Assembly: GCF_001649575.2 (NCBI RefSeq)
Contig: NC_051430.1
Span: 18,658,296 to 18,722,295, forward strand
Source: Kryptolebias marmoratus
Taxonomy: Eukaryota; Chordata; Actinopteri; Cyprinodontiformes; Rivulidae
DNA length: 64,000 bases
Direction of reading: 5' to 3'
Below are positions 24,384 to 39,300 of this stretch, in pieces. Under the pieces are notes generated by a model that saw only the letters and a list, made by a program, of their open reading frames with translations, ran no database searches and was not told where the DNA came from. The position numbers were made by a program, and so were the translations under genes. Within the stretch, counting starts at the first letter, position 1. Each line of letters begins with the position of its first letter.

Positions 24384-27300
24384 GTAAGGAAGACATTAAC
24401 TTGATGCCACTTTCCTGCATTTTGTGTCCTGTTGTATGCACAAAATAACTGGTCCAGTCTATTTTTAAACCTTTGTGTGTGTTTTATTCAGTGCATGACT
24501 CCGCAGAGCAACTCCCATCTCCATCCATCTACCAGCTTCTATTGTCTTTTCTGAAACTTGGTTTCCTTTTTCCTGTGTTGTCAGCGTGCATTGCTCTCCC
24601 ATCCTCAGTGTTGTTCCCAGTTATCTCTCTGAGCCTCCTGAAAGCACCCCCCTCTGCCCCTGAGATGTTTTCTGTGCTCTCCCTGCAGCAGCAGCTCCCA
24701 TCATCTGCTCCTTCTCAGCTGCCAGCCTCTAAAAAGTACTACCTTTGAAATGGCCTGGTCTGTCCACAGAAAATGGGCTTCTATGAGAACAGAGTCTTCA
24801 AAATGAGGGGTGTTTGATCCTAATGGAGGGGTTAATGACTGAAAAGGGGGACTGGATGGTCTCATAAAGTGACTGATGCTAATAACAGTTCTGAGTGTTT
24901 CTGGACAGGAGTCGCCAGACTAAACACAAGTCTAACCAGGTCTGCTTTAAAGCCTAGTAAGCTTTATGCCATCAGGTCGTGTGTGGGTGGCTTGAAGATG
25001 ACCAGAGGCAGAAATGGGATGACGGCGTGTCCAGGTGGCTTTAAATGCCCCCTCCAGCCCGTGTCGCTCCATTAGCTCACCTCTTTTCCCTGTTACTCAC
25101 GTCCAGATGTTTGCGAACATTGTTTACTAAACACAAGCAGCTGGGGGCTTCTTAGCATCTGGACTTGTTTTGGGAAAATGTCAGTGTTCGTGTACAGAGA
25201 AGGCAGAGAGAAAGTTGTCCTGAGAGAGGTCAGTGGGTTTGATGTGACATGTCTCAGTCCACCTGCTGTCCGGCCTGATCGTCATCAGCACCAGTTTATT
25301 GGTGTGTCGGCAGTGCCAAACAGTTCTTACAACTTGACATTTATTGTCACAAACAACTTGTCAGTAGAGTTCAGACAGATAGAGTTTCCTTTTGGCAGAC
25401 TGAGAAAGAAACCTGCCACAAAAAGTCCTTCATTAAGTCCTTAAACGGCAGCCTTGTCTTTACACAGCAGTTCCAAGAATCAAAGCGGATTAACAGCTTT
25501 TGAGTAATTTTTTTGATTGGCTCAGCCACTTTGTAGAGGAGCTGATAAAGTGTTCATTCACCCTTATCTTTCTTAATTACTGTATAAGGCCAGTGCATTG
25601 CTAGCTTAGTGAGGCGGATGAATCTTTCCTCCTGGTCTCTGTCCTCCCTCTGAGGACTTGTCATGGTCTGGGAGGCACTCTGAGCCCTTACTCCTGACCC
25701 ATCTAAAGCACCGGGAGTGAATTTGAGATTCTGAGATTCCTGTAGGCTGAACCCGAACGTCCTTGGATTTGTCTTTCTAAGTAACTACAAATACCCCCTC
25801 CTCATCCCCCCTTTTGGTTTCCTTTTTAATGGGTTGAGTCTTGATAGAACAAAAAAGGCCTTCAAAATCATTGCTGTGAAACATCTGTCAACATTGATAT
25901 CAGAGCATTAGGACCTACATCGTATGCAGCCAGTTGTTTTAATGATCATCAGTAGATGATCTGCTGCTCAGCTTAAGTGAATTCTTCTGTTGGGTAGAAT
26001 TTCCTTTTTCTCTCTTAAACACGTAAAGATCCACATAGCCGTAACGCTCAGGCAGAAAGTTCACAGGTGTCCAGGCCCGAAAACCCAAAAACAGACAAAG
26101 ACAAATGAGTGTTTTTTTGTGTTTTCAGTCTGCTGTGAAGAGTCACTTAGCTTTGACTTTCAAGTCATCTTTGTGGTGCTTTGATGATCTTGTGGCTTTT
26201 GAAACCGCTCAAGAGCTTTGAACGTGTAACTTAAAATCCCACCAGCCTCACTATTCTGTATTAGCTTAATATTTGATATCTAAATATAACAAATTTCTGT
26301 TTACTTTTTCCTCCTAGTACTCACTCTTCTCAGTTTTACCTTCTTGTTTTAGATTATCATTCTAGGAATGTAGATTCCTTTTCTCTTCATTAATTTCACC
26401 ATGAGTCTATTTGTCTCTTTGTCATTTGTTGTTGTGCCACATTTATCTTACGCCTCCCCTCTGTCCCAGGAGATCAACACTGCTTCATAATTGTCTTTTC
26501 TTTTATTTCTTTTTTTCCCATTGGACTTTTATGACCTTTATGATAAAATGACCTCTCCTCTCCTCTGTTTGGTTGTTTGCCACATCAGTCTTTTGTTCTT
26601 TGTTTTCCCAGAGTATTTCCCGGAATCAGAAATCCAGAAAAATTCCTTTAGATTTTTTATCTTTACAATGTTTCAAACATATCTTCGACTGTTTTGCCCC
26701 CTCTCCTCCCACTGTACATGAATTAATATTTGGATGAAATGGATTTACTCAGATGGTTTTTGAGATGTGTCTCATCTGCGTTTCGCCCTCACCAACCCAC
26801 ATGTCGGTTCACACGGTTGTTCCTCCCAAATTGTTCCTCCTTCTCATGCTGTCTGATGCCAAAAGTGCTTCAACTTCCAAGTGAGGAGTAGAGATGCAGA
26901 CTGTGAAAGGTGAAATGAGAGCACACTCTGTAACCAGAGCACGTTGTGTAAACTTATGTTGACTAGCATCCTGTTTGCAGGTGCCTACATTACATTTAAG
27001 GCTTCAGTTCTCTTTTGTATCTCTGATGTCTTCCTCGCTTGGCGTCAGTCGCGCGGAGGAACAGATGGGATAAAGCTGTGATTTTTGGGGGGATTTCTTT
27101 TTTAACTGTTGGCTGTGGCTACATGTGACAGAGATGGCTGATGATTTATTTAGCTTGGGCCCAGCATTCAGAGTGTGCCATGTGTGCTTTGAGACCTGAT
27201 ACTCACTGAGGGCCCGCTTGGTGTTTTGCCAGAGAAACAGCATGGTGCTGGTGGGTTTCACACTTCATAGCACATGGGTGCCTTGAGTAAGAGGACAGCG

Positions 27301-30300
27301 TTGAGTTAACTAAGCATGGTTGGCATTTCCTCTTTGCTTATTGTAAAGAGAGAGAAAGAGAGTGAGTGGGAGGGATCATAAAATCAACCCCCACTTCCTC
27401 CATGTACCCCCTGGTGACAATCCTGTCCATTCCCAGGTGAAACCTCCTCTCAGCTTGGGAAACAAGATGTTTATCTGTCGGGTCTGGAGCACAAGTGGTA
27501 GGAAGGATTTTTAACCCGGCCCTCCGTCTCCCAACTCCACCTGACAACCGCTCCTTAAAAAAATCTGAAAATTTCCATCAGTAATTAGAGCAGTTACCCT
27601 GAAGTAAGTCAAGCAGTCATATGGTAATCATATATAGTCCTGTGGAAAAGTCTTGCTTCTTTATATGTTTCTTCCAAGCAGCCAGACTTTTATTTGCAAT
27701 CTTCTAAAATGATCTTAAGCATTGTTTCTCCAGGCTTTGTGATATGGTATGTTTTTAATAAATAAGAATAAAAAAATCCATCAAAGAACTGACACAGGAC
27801 TTGAGAGATGCATCATTCTTCAGCTGATCATTTACTGTATGCAAAATGTTTGAGCTAATGGCTTTTTGGGAATCAAAGGTAGAAAACTGTTTTCTGCTGT
27901 TAGGTTTGGACACAACACTGGTCCATCCTAACAAAAAAACAATTCCTCTGATAATTGTCAAGGGCTGGACTAATAAGGAAAAAAACAGACAAAGTTTTCC
28001 TTTTAAAAAACACTACAAGAATATCTGGCTCCTTGGAAGCAAAATATAGAAAAACATGGGATGACTCAAGAGTTTTGCATAGAACTACAGTATCCATGTT
28101 CAGCATAACAAATCATTAACATCCTTAAATTACATGTAGCAAATAAATTAATTTGCATGTCCTATTTGAGAAGTCCAATTAAATTAAGTTAGGTCACAGT
28201 TCAGTGTTAGTTCATTTTTAGCTTATTTTTTCAAAATTACTTTTTATTTAACAAGCAGTAAATACCCTAAACATGAACTGCTGGTTAAGGGAGTGTTGCT
28301 TGATTTGTAAAAAAACAAACTCTTATAACTGATAGAATAACATACATGTCATGTCAAAGAGCAAACCTCACAGAAACATTTATCTGGTCGCTGGTTCAGG
28401 TCTGTGTGTGCGGCCACCGCCACATGTGGGGATTGTTAAAGGGAGCTGGTTCAGGGCTGCCTCACATCCTCTGCCCGTGGCGGTTTTCTTAGTGTAAACT
28501 GTCTCTAATACAGTCAAACATATGGTCTCACATATTGACAAACAGACTTTGGTGGGAACAGACCACTACTTTTGCAAGCTCACTGGCAGCAGAACACAGA
28601 GCGGATTTGGTGCTTTAGGCAACATCGTCTGCTCTGAGGTTTCCAGAGCTCCCGTCTATAAATTCATCGACTGTGTGAAAAGAGAACAGAGTAATTGTTT
28701 CCTTTTCTCCTCTTATGAAGGTAATGATGGTATTTGTACATTTTATTGTCGATAGGATAACAGGAGCATGTTAGCTCAGCCGCCACACTGTTCTTTGCAA
28801 ATCAAAGCCAGATTTTTCTGTTAAGCAGCAGAATGAGATGAAAGTTAACTTTAAAGGAAAACTTTCATCCAAAACATCTACCTTGTGCTTTCACAATGAA
28901 ACATCTGCTCTTGTTAAAAGGGATCTTAGTAGGGATTAAACTAAACCAATTAGTTCTCACTGCCCTCATAAATAAATCACCCTTTACATAACTTAATAAC
29001 TTTTAGAGTTTCGTTGAGATTTTATTAAATAAAAGCACAATCGTTTCTAAAGACTTCTCTGTTATCTGGTCTGTTTCCTGACCATCAGAACTTTACATTG
29101 TTTTTTCCTTTCACAGTAAAGGTTTTTAACGGCCTCAGTGAGTCCTGATAAAGTCTTACGATGCCTCGCTGTGACGGGAGTGAACTCGTGACCCAGGATT
29201 AACCCGTGTTAAAAAATCTTAATCTTTGAGACTTCTTAGTTTGTTTTTTTTTACTGCCTGCTTACAAACTTCCACCTCCTCCGAGAACCAAATGTAATCA
29301 GCTGCGTACTCGATGTAAATAGAACCACTGAAAATTTAGTGGCTGATTAAAAGCATGTAAACACCATAAGGAAGTCTCAAAACAAAGGGGTGGGGGAGGG
29401 AAGACCAAAGCGTCTGAATGTGGCTGCCTGGCTAATTAGCTTTGTGTGAATATGTGACTGCGCGTGTTTCATCAGAGAATATGATTTTATTCATCTCAGA
29501 GCAACATATGTGGCCGGTTCTGCTGTCGTTTTGTTCAGTCCTCTGCATCTCTGACTGTTGTTCACCTGTCCATCTGTTCAGGAACTGGTGTCCTCATACG
29601 GTAACTAAGACGGTGACCTGTCAGGTGCAGAACGGGACCGTCCTTCAGCGGGTCTACCAGGCGTGCCGCTGGCCGCAGGGATGCTCAGGAGGCAGGTGAG
29701 CAGTCGAACTGACACTAATACTTCTCCATGTCACTGATATGAACTTATGAACTTATGTATTTTTTTCTTCTGTGATTCAGACAGGGCTGAGAGTTTATAA
29801 AAAGATACTTTTAGACTGTTGGGTAGATTCAACCTTGGGGACTCTCAGGTGATCTGCAGGATAAAAACCATGCACTGTTAATGTTAGAGGGTTGTAGTCA
29901 CATTGGGGCCTCCCATCGGTTTATCTCTTACTGTTTTCAACATGTATTTGAGTGGTCCCCGAGGAAAGGAGATCGACACCTGCTAGGTCTTACTAAGAAA
30001 AAAGTACACTATGTAACCATGCTCGGCTGTTATTGAAAGTGGTCTTTTGTTTTGTCTTTTAACTCAACATTTTATTAAGTCAAGTTACTTAAAAATTCAC
30101 CATCCACACTTTATTCATGAACAGAAAAATTGGTTGTAAAGACTCAGTCAACTTTGCCATAGGTTTGTGTGTGATAGCCTTTGTAAAAATGCTTCATTTA
30201 TTTCTTTATTTCAGAATTAAATAATTTCCGTAAAGTAGCTTGATCTCCCTATTTATTTGCCTAAAACCAGGTTAGACTGAGAAGCTGCGCACCTGCTACA

Positions 30301-33300
30301 TATCTTATTTTCTGACATAAAAAAATTTGATAAAGGTTTTTCCAAGTTTCTCAGGTTAGAGAGTCTAAATCTAAATTTAACTGGTGGTAAAAATGCACCG
30401 AGAAAGTTGAGAAAGTCACTACATATGAATCATTACAAGTCATTACACAGGCAGTTTTGATTTTGTTTGTGTGCATGACAGTTTTGATTTTGGTTTTCAG
30501 CTACAAGACAGTGGTCAGACCTTCGTACAAAGTGGTGCACCGCACCGTGACCTCCATAGAGTGGAAATGCTGTTCCGGATTCAGTGGCACTGCTTGTGAG
30601 GAAGGTAAGTCTGGACAGAAGGAGAGTTTTCAGGCACAAACACGCACTGATTAAACAGCATTTGACAGAAATAAACAACAAAACGTTCAGGAAGGACCAA
30701 CATCACTGTCTTCCTGTTGTTATTCTTATATTGAGATGCCTATTTTTCTTTGCTGTCTCATAGTCTGCACACATTATGTGCTTTCCAATGTGCCTTGCAC
30801 GAGTTAGACTTTAGAACAGGAGTGATTTCCATTAAGCTTATATAAGGCAGCTTCTGTCTCCCAAATGAAGTTATGAAATAAGATCCTTTAACCTCTACAG
30901 GGTGAGTCAGATACCTCCACTTCATTAATCAGCTGAAATGTCTTCATTCCAAAAGTAAATGTACCACGTAAAGGTTTATTCTCTTTCTGTGGTTTTCAGT
31001 TTTATGATCCTGCTGAAACCAATCCTTCATCTTCTTAAAGTGCCATGCTAGCTCTGCTGTTTTCATTTCTCTACTGTGGTAGCTGCCTACCACACACACA
31101 AATATACACACACACACACAGTGTATAATGACTTTCCCTGGCACTAGTCTGCAGGCCTCTGCCGTCTTTGCAGGAGGGCGGGGCACCTGTTTATGTTGTG
31201 ACCCGGGACTTGAATGGGCGTAACATAAATTGTCAGGCTATGTAACACAAAGGACAATAAATGTTTACAGTGGTTAAAGTGGTTATTTTTTTGTGGCACT
31301 AAAAACAGAGGCTGTATATTTCTTCTGCGCTCTCACTCAAAGGTGAACCCCCCCACTGGTCTGTGGTCTGCTGCAGAGTGGCTTTTTACTGGAGAAATAT
31401 TGCCACATTTTTTCTGCTCGCTTGAACTCACGCACTCCAAAACATGCTAGATTTGAAACCTCTCAAAGTTGAGAAACACATTCACAGTCAGTCGGTGCAG
31501 ACTTTACTTAACAAAAGGAGAATTACACCGAGTGAAACAGGGAGGAAATTATCCAATTAAGTTGTTGCCGGAGGAGATTCCCCTCTGGTTGTCATGGCAG
31601 TGGGGGGCTGTGGAGCCAGCAGGGGATGCTGGGATTAGCCACTTATCTGAGCGTCGTTCCGGGTGGCTCAGATCACAGGCGCAGCTGAGTGGGAGTGACA
31701 GGTCCCATTCTCGGGGCTTTTACTCTTCGGCACCGTGGATGCTATCCAGGGCCACCAGCACTTTGTTCTGCTCCTGCCAAGTGAGCCACCACAGAACTTG
31801 ATACGCCACCACAGAACTTGATACGCCACCACTGTCTGCCTCATTCTGCGTTTTAAGAAAAAATACAAACTTGTTGCCTTGGTTAAAGCTGAAAACCAAA
31901 TAGTGCCTAAATCTGTTACCATAGTGTTGACAAATGGAGCTAAAGTTGCATTCTTAGTTCAGTTGGTGCAAGTTTAAGATTCAGGTCTGTGTGGATCTTT
32001 TAGTTCATTCGATTTAAACAGTCTCATGGATCCAACCTGTTTAATATTGTCTTATTGCCATTTTACAAATCCTTTGTCTAGGACCAACTTTAAAAGCATT
32101 GCTTTTGGCTCATGAATCTCAAATCGCTCTGAGCATGCTTATGTCTTTAAAGACCTCTTGTGGAGTTGCAGTATACCCCTGCTCCCATATGTATGATTTA
32201 CCTACCTCCACCACTCTTTCACTCGGCCACCCTAAAAAGCCCCTGGCTGTGACTGCAGTTTGCAACACACCCAAAGCAGCAGGACTTCAGGCCTGCTTCA
32301 AGGTTCAAGAGAAGCACCGTGTTATTAGCTGGGATCACTGTCACTGATATGATATTTTAAAGATAGATGTAAGCGTTGTTTTCTCTTGGGATGCCTGGTT
32401 CTCACTCCTCAGCCTGCCAGTCAACATACAGTATGTAACTCAACAGGTCCAGTCTGTGGTAAAGATAACATATCTCTGTTTAAGGTTTAGATTATTTGTC
32501 TTCTAAACCAAAAGAAAACTGTTTGCAGAGTCAGATGAGAGATCTTTATGGCAAGACATGAGATTTTTAGCCAATCGCATGCAGAGCTAGGAGTCCAAAA
32601 TCAAAACATTTTGTCATGTGCTTACAGATAAACAGTGTTACTCCATCAGAGTGTGAGCAGACTAAGACAATACTCCACCTTTCACATTTGCTCTCTTCCC
32701 TCCTCTAACCAAACCTCAGGACTTGGCTGAAATTCCAGGTCAGTGGTGTAATTACTGGGTCTTAATTGTTTTCTATGAGGTTCGGAAGATATTGTCTTAC
32801 GTCTGGATCTGGAACACAATGGTCTTTATCTTTGATTGAACCAGAGGGGAAAAAATGGGCTAAGTATTTGCAGATGGAGTACTTTATTAGCCTGCCAGAA
32901 AGAGGGATTTAATGTATGCCTGTTAGGCTTTGGCAATCCAAGAAAGTAAATGCTCATTTTCATTTGGGATATCTCAACTTATGCTACATTAAACACAAAT
33001 ATCAAAATTATACCTCATTTAGAGGCAATTTTAGTGATGAGAATATCAAATTTATTCCTTAAAAGCAACATTATTGTATTAAAGTTGGATCTCAAGAGGT
33101 TGCTCTGACTTACTGAAGGATGATTGCTCACTCAGCAGTCATATCTGTAATTTGACAGGTATTTTGGATGTTTTCCTTCTATCTGGTCATTTTGACAGCA
33201 TTTTTAAAGGGGCAACCATGACACTAGAGAAACAGCAGTTGATTTGTTGGCCCAGATTTAATAATTGAGGAAGGCACTTAAAAGAAACACGGCTGCAGCT

Positions 33301-36300
33301 TATCGCGGGAGGAGGCTGCCGTGCAGAAAACATATGGGGGAATGCAGACTGGAATTAGCACGCCTGTCAAAGCTCTTCCAGGGGTGGGGTGGGGTGGGGG
33401 TCCCCATCCAACCGTATCTTGCCGCCAAGCGGAGGCTGCGGTTTTTGGGTCAGAATTACGTTGTGGCTGGGAAGCAAAAGTGTAGTATCTGTAATAAGCC
33501 AGAGAAATGTAATCTGTGTTTTCACAGCTCAGCGCAGCTTATCTCAGGCCTACACACTAAACCCTGTGCTTTAAACATCAGTCGGCTGCAGCTTGCCATT
33601 AGCAAAGGAAGAGTGGCAGTGCGTGGATGCCGGGGTACAGTATGTGTTTGCCAGAGTTAACATGTGGGCGGGGGAGCGAGGCGTTGAGGATTTGTACAGT
33701 GAGGGATGCAGCTGTTCACTGTGATTAGTTGCTTTAGTAGCTGTGAGTGGAGGGACTCCACCCTGAGGTCAGGGTGTGGGGAGCTGTGCTGACCACACAC
33801 ACAGAGCTGCAATGCCAAAATAATAACTCAGACAAAACTTAGATACATTTTCAATCAGCCGTCCTCCTTTTTGCCTTTTCCACTCCCAGGCTCCCATGCA
33901 TCAGCAGGTGTTATACAGTTTATAACCTTCTTTCTTGTTCTGAAAAATTCAGAAAACAACTCATTTGATTTAAGATTTTGCTGCACTCATATTCACATTC
34001 AAAGATGAAGTTATGACAGTGCATAAATTTGTACGTGGCAGATTGAAAGCAGCATACAGCCACAGCAGTTCATATTCATATTTATGTAAATGACCAATAC
34101 TGAAGTAGTGAGCCTAAATGAGAAACAGCTGAAGTTAAAGTGAACTGGGCTGAGGGTTTAAAATGAGAATAGACTTGGGAGCATCCAACCCTTTTAAAGC
34201 ACACTGGTTTCCTCTTGGAAATAATCATAATTGTTATGAAAGGAGTAGAACAAATCCCTTGAACTGGGGATTTGTGGAAAGGCTATAAACATTTAATATC
34301 TTACCTGTTGTAGATAGCTCTTTGAATGACTTCAGTGTGGAAAATGAGAGGTTGGAGAGTCACAGAGATTAATTTTAACCAGACCAAGACCAAAGTGGAT
34401 TGCTGCCATCTTAAAACAAGTTTAACATAGTTTATTTTTTATTGTGGTTCATGTAAACACTATTTTATAAACCTTTACATTGGCATCAGGTTTACATTAC
34501 ATGATCATTTCTACAAGATTATTGTATAAGTCCTGCAGAAAGTGTCCTAAGCTGCACTGGAAGGGCTGCAGCTAGCTGCTGATGTTGCTATTTTAGGCTC
34601 ATAAATAAGGATAGTATTCTATGTATCTAATTGTGTTTGGTTATTTACATTCTTCTTTGGGCTTGGCGGTCCTTGAACTGAATGCATCAATGAAGTTAAA
34701 CTCAATTTTTCCAATTTGATAGAGTTTTTTTTTAAGATTTTTCAAAGAGCTGTCTAACAGGTAAGATATTAATTGTTTATAACCTTTTCACAGAACACTG
34801 CTTGAAAAGATCATTTCTAGTAATACTAGCTCTTCTTTATGAAAAAGTTCTGGTATTTGCACCAAGTTTGTTTAAAAAAAGATCAAAGCTTCAGCAGGGG
34901 CGTAGGGGTTAGTTATTTGAATTGGAGTCAACATCAGTAATTATTGATACTAATATGGCATAAGACTAGAATCAACACATACAGAGAGTCTATCCTATTT
35001 ATATTTGTTCCCTCATTCAGTGCCTGACTGCTTCATTGTTGAGCCTCATCTATTTTTAAATCTAAAATAAATGCTAGCGAACGTCAAGAACTACACGTGC
35101 ACATGTACTTTCACTGAGTATTCTTTAAAGTTTCATACTCTTAGTCTTGATTCTGAGTTAAGTTTTATGTATCTGGCTCCTGAACTGGAAATGCCTCTTC
35201 TGCTTACTGATTTATTTATTATTTCCCAAGACTTCGCCCCCCCTGGAGTACACTGAAAACTGCTTTTCCTGCAGTCAGAAAGAAATAAAGCAGACCGAGT
35301 CAGCAGTGCAAGAAAACATTTAAAGGATGAAAAATAAGCAGACGCACACACAAGTGCGCACACACACACACAAGTCACAGCAGCAGGATTACTCTTCTGT
35401 CCACCAATAAAGCAAAGGCATTTCCTCGTCCCCCAGTTTTTTAAGTGGACCGGTGGGTTGAGTGAGTGACAGGCTCTTTACAGAATGACAGGAAAGACGC
35501 TTCTCTTCCTGGACTCGGGAAGATAAGACTTAGTGACCTGGAGACAAAGCTTTTATCTTCTAAAATAATAAAGAAAACCCCCCAAAAAATAATCTATTCC
35601 TTTTTTAAATCCTCTTCATGTGCGAAGGTGTGCGCTCTGCCTCCTTTCTCTCCTCTCTGATCCACTCGGCGACTGATGTCATTAAAACTGCATTAACCCC
35701 ATCTGCACCCCGCCTTTCAACATATCACCATGGCTCAGCTCACAAGTTCAGATTAGCATGATGTAGGTACCACATAACACAGCACCACTGTTCCAATGTA
35801 GGCTCTGAGTAAGTAATAAAACATATTTGACGTTCTTTTTACATCCCGGCTGAGACAATGGCAGCATTGATGTCTCAGGTAAGCTCAGAGTCTTTTTGCT
35901 TCTCTAATCTGATAAGTTCAAAGGACTAAGCTGCAATCTTTCTGACAATCTTCAGCACAGGATCAAACATACAAGCCACACAGACGCACAAAAACATACA
36001 CGTTTTGGTCCTGAATTTCATCTTTTATTTAATCTTCTTTCTTATTTGTATTTAGCTTTTTAATGGCTTTTTACTTCTTTTACTATTGAACTTAATGTTT
36101 GTAACCACCACTCTCTTTTACTTTTTTCCTTTTACAGTTTTTTTTCTCTAATTGTTTATCGTTACAAAGATATTATGGTCGACGTGTTTCAGGATCTCGT
36201 TGTGTTATACACCACACTGCAAGTTATTTAAAAAAGTAAAACTATAAAAAATGTAATTGGATTTAAACAGATTATAAAGATCACTAAAAAAGATATTTCA

Positions 36301-39300
36301 GGGTACTTTTTATTGTGTGACTAAAACATCCAGCGCAGCTGAGAGCGTCATTTTTATATTATACAATAAAGTTAATTTTGTCTCTAATTGACTGAATGGT
36401 TGAACTCTGTGTCCACACAAACCTTTTCATCGTCTTGCATCATTCTGTAGCGTAACTTTCTTGTAAAACCCAGTTATGTCATCTTCCCAGCTGCTCAGTG
36501 ATACAGAAACCAGAATCGTGAAAAACTATATCACTCTGTGTTTTTTTTTGTGCACTCCCAGTAACCCTGGAGATCTAGCTGCTCGTTTGTCACTGTTATA
36601 AGTTCATAAACATACAGTATACAACACCACATAAGAGAAGCTTTGGTGTTGTGGAACAGTGGGTGGGGATTTTATGAACCCGAACTACAAGCATTCTCCA
36701 ATCCAACGTATACTTAAGCACAAAGAGACCGCCACATCACAGCAATTTTGTTGGGACAACATTGTTTATTGCCTCTTATACCCTCCCAACCCTCTGGGTT
36801 TGGTCTCATTTTCCCAGACTGAACAAAGTACTCCAGGATAATGTGCAGAGTTAAATATTCTCTGAGGTCATGGCTGTGGGGTCTTCTATGGGTTTACTAC
36901 CCACACTAAAAAATTCATTGTTTTAAAATTTGAATATTTCTGGGCTTTAAAAGAAATAAAGCCGAGTAATAGCGCTCAAGCAAATGTGTGTATATTTTAA
37001 ATCAATATTTCACAAATAAAATATTGATATTACCATAATAAAGTACCTGCTTCCTTCGAGTGCAGACATAGAAATCAACTTTTACACCTGAGATGACTGT
37101 GTTGTAGATGTGGGTCAAAATAATAAACAAGTAAGGTAAAATGTTGCTCTGCTTTTTTTTTTGATACAGTAATTGATAGGTTGGCATCAAATCATTATTT
37201 TTATTCTAAAAATAAGATGGCATAAATAGATTTTCCTCTTGGCATCAATATTAAATGGGTCGATATTGATGTTAACCAGATGTTAACCAGCCAAAGCCAA
37301 GAAAGCTGACTGAAATGGCAAAGAAATAACAGATAGCAGGTAAAAGAAAGTTATCACATTGAAATTATAAAGTGTCACTGTGCACTGTTCATTTGTCGTT
37401 TGTCAAATATAGTAACATAAAACTAATTGTCAAAGAATTTTATTGTTTTGTGAGGTTCCACCCCTACTGCTTAGGTTTACACAGTACAGACCTTTTCAGC
37501 TTGTTGTGCCAGTTTCTTTGTGTTCACTGGAGACGCATGCCTTCTGGTGATGACTTCAGGAGCACAGAGTGATGCACACTTTGTTCAGGATGTGTGCCCC
37601 GCCGGTCCAGGTTCGATTTTTGAGGTTGTGGTAGTGATAGTGTAGCTGGTGAGTCAGCGTTGGGGGCTCAGAGCCAGAGAGGCCCAGCAGGGTGATCTCA
37701 TTAACAACAGGACGTACCCCTGAACCTCTAAACCCAGGCTCACATTCCATCCGCTCCACCTCCACCGCCCCCCCGGGACTCATCCAGGGGGGGGAGAGCT
37801 TTAACAGCACCGATGTTTTGATTGGACCCCGGCCACAGCCAGAGCCCGGCGGTGCAAAATGACTCTTACTCCTCCACCTTAGTCGGGACCTAAGCGGAGT
37901 CCAGAGAGAGGGGTTTGTGTGTTCCTGCTTCCTCACGTGTTTATGGTCCTTGCAGTCATTCGTGCTGAGTTCACAGCCAGAGTCTGGCACCAAACGAGCT
38001 CTCACACTTGCACACATTTAAGGCACTAAAAACACCTGCTTCCCTCCAGCACAGACTCATAGCATGTACATACAGACAAACATATGACTCGCAATAAACT
38101 AAACATTTCTTTCTTTTACATGAGAGATGACTTTGGTCCTTCAAACATGAGTAAAACCAGCAAACGTATTGAGTTGTTGCAGTGATAAATGTGATAAAGA
38201 ACACATGCACACTCCCTGTATCGCTCTGTTTATGGACATTTTTGGTATAAGCTGCCCTTCTAATGTTTCCAACTGACAAAATAACCAAACAGAAGCTGTT
38301 TAGAGAAGCCAGTGGAAGTAGAAAAAGCTGCCTCCTAAAGTCCTGTTTTTTAAAATCTAACTGATTGTGAACAACTTATATCTGTAGTATTCCAAATTAA
38401 GTTTTGAGCCCTTGGCAACAAGTTATCCAACAAATTCAATGTCCTGTAGAAGGTTTTATATGGTATTATTTAATCCTGAACAATATGAGAGAAACAAAGC
38501 TTTTATCCATCCATCCATCCATCCATCCATCCATCCATCCATCCATCCATCCATCCATCCATCCATCCATCCATCCATCCATCCATCCATCCATCCTCTG
38601 CTTTGCTCATCTGTGGTCAGGTTGCAATCGTTCCAGGCAGTTTTATAAGTGAAACCTAGACATTCCTCTCCCTAGCTAGGCTCTCCAGCACCTTCTTGGG
38701 GATCCCAGGGCTTTCCCAGGCCAGAGAGGTTATATAATCCCTCCAGCAGGTTCTGGGTCTGCCCCGGGGTCTCCTCCCAGAGGAACATGCCTCCACAGTT
38801 AATGCCCAGAAGGCATCCTAGTCAGATGCTTGACCCACCTCTGCTGCTTCCTTTCGTTCCTCATCTTATCTGGAAGGCCAAGGCTCCAGGATCTTGTTCT
38901 TATGGTCACGATTCATATTTCATGGCCACAGGTGAGGGTTGCAACATAGAGGAACCAGTAGATCGAGAGATTTATCGTTTAACTCAGCTTCTCCTTCTTT
39001 AGGACAGACAAGAGCAGCATCCTTATTACTGCAGATGAGGCTCCAAGCCATTGATCCATCTCTCACTCCATCTTGCCATCACTCGTATACAATACTCCCA
39101 GATACTTGAACTCTGCTTAACCAAAGACCCATCACCCAAACCAGAGCATTCCACCTTTTAGTGATATAACTGATATACAGAGATTACCGAACCTGAATGT
39201 CTATAAGTTATTGTCTTTTTGGGACAATACTGAAAACATATAAGGTAATATTTGAAAACTAACATCTAGCAAATGGTATGTGCTTCATATTTTGCTCATT

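Noticed and set aside
27846..28049. Short open frames on both strands around 27755-28106
   Set aside because: They lie wholly inside the family A inverted-repeat element and resemble no transposase.
37603..37625. tRNA B-box-like ggttcgattttt
   Set aside because: No matching A-box, acceptor stem or cloverleaf could be drawn around it.
37556..38017. 153-codon open frame on the minus strand in emid1 intron 3
   Set aside because: No recognisable domain. Composition follows a local G+C-rich patch, which lengthens open frames by chance. There is no splice or promoter support.
38404..38652. Open frames reading IHPS repeats
   Set aside because: They are translations of the (ATCC)n microsatellite.
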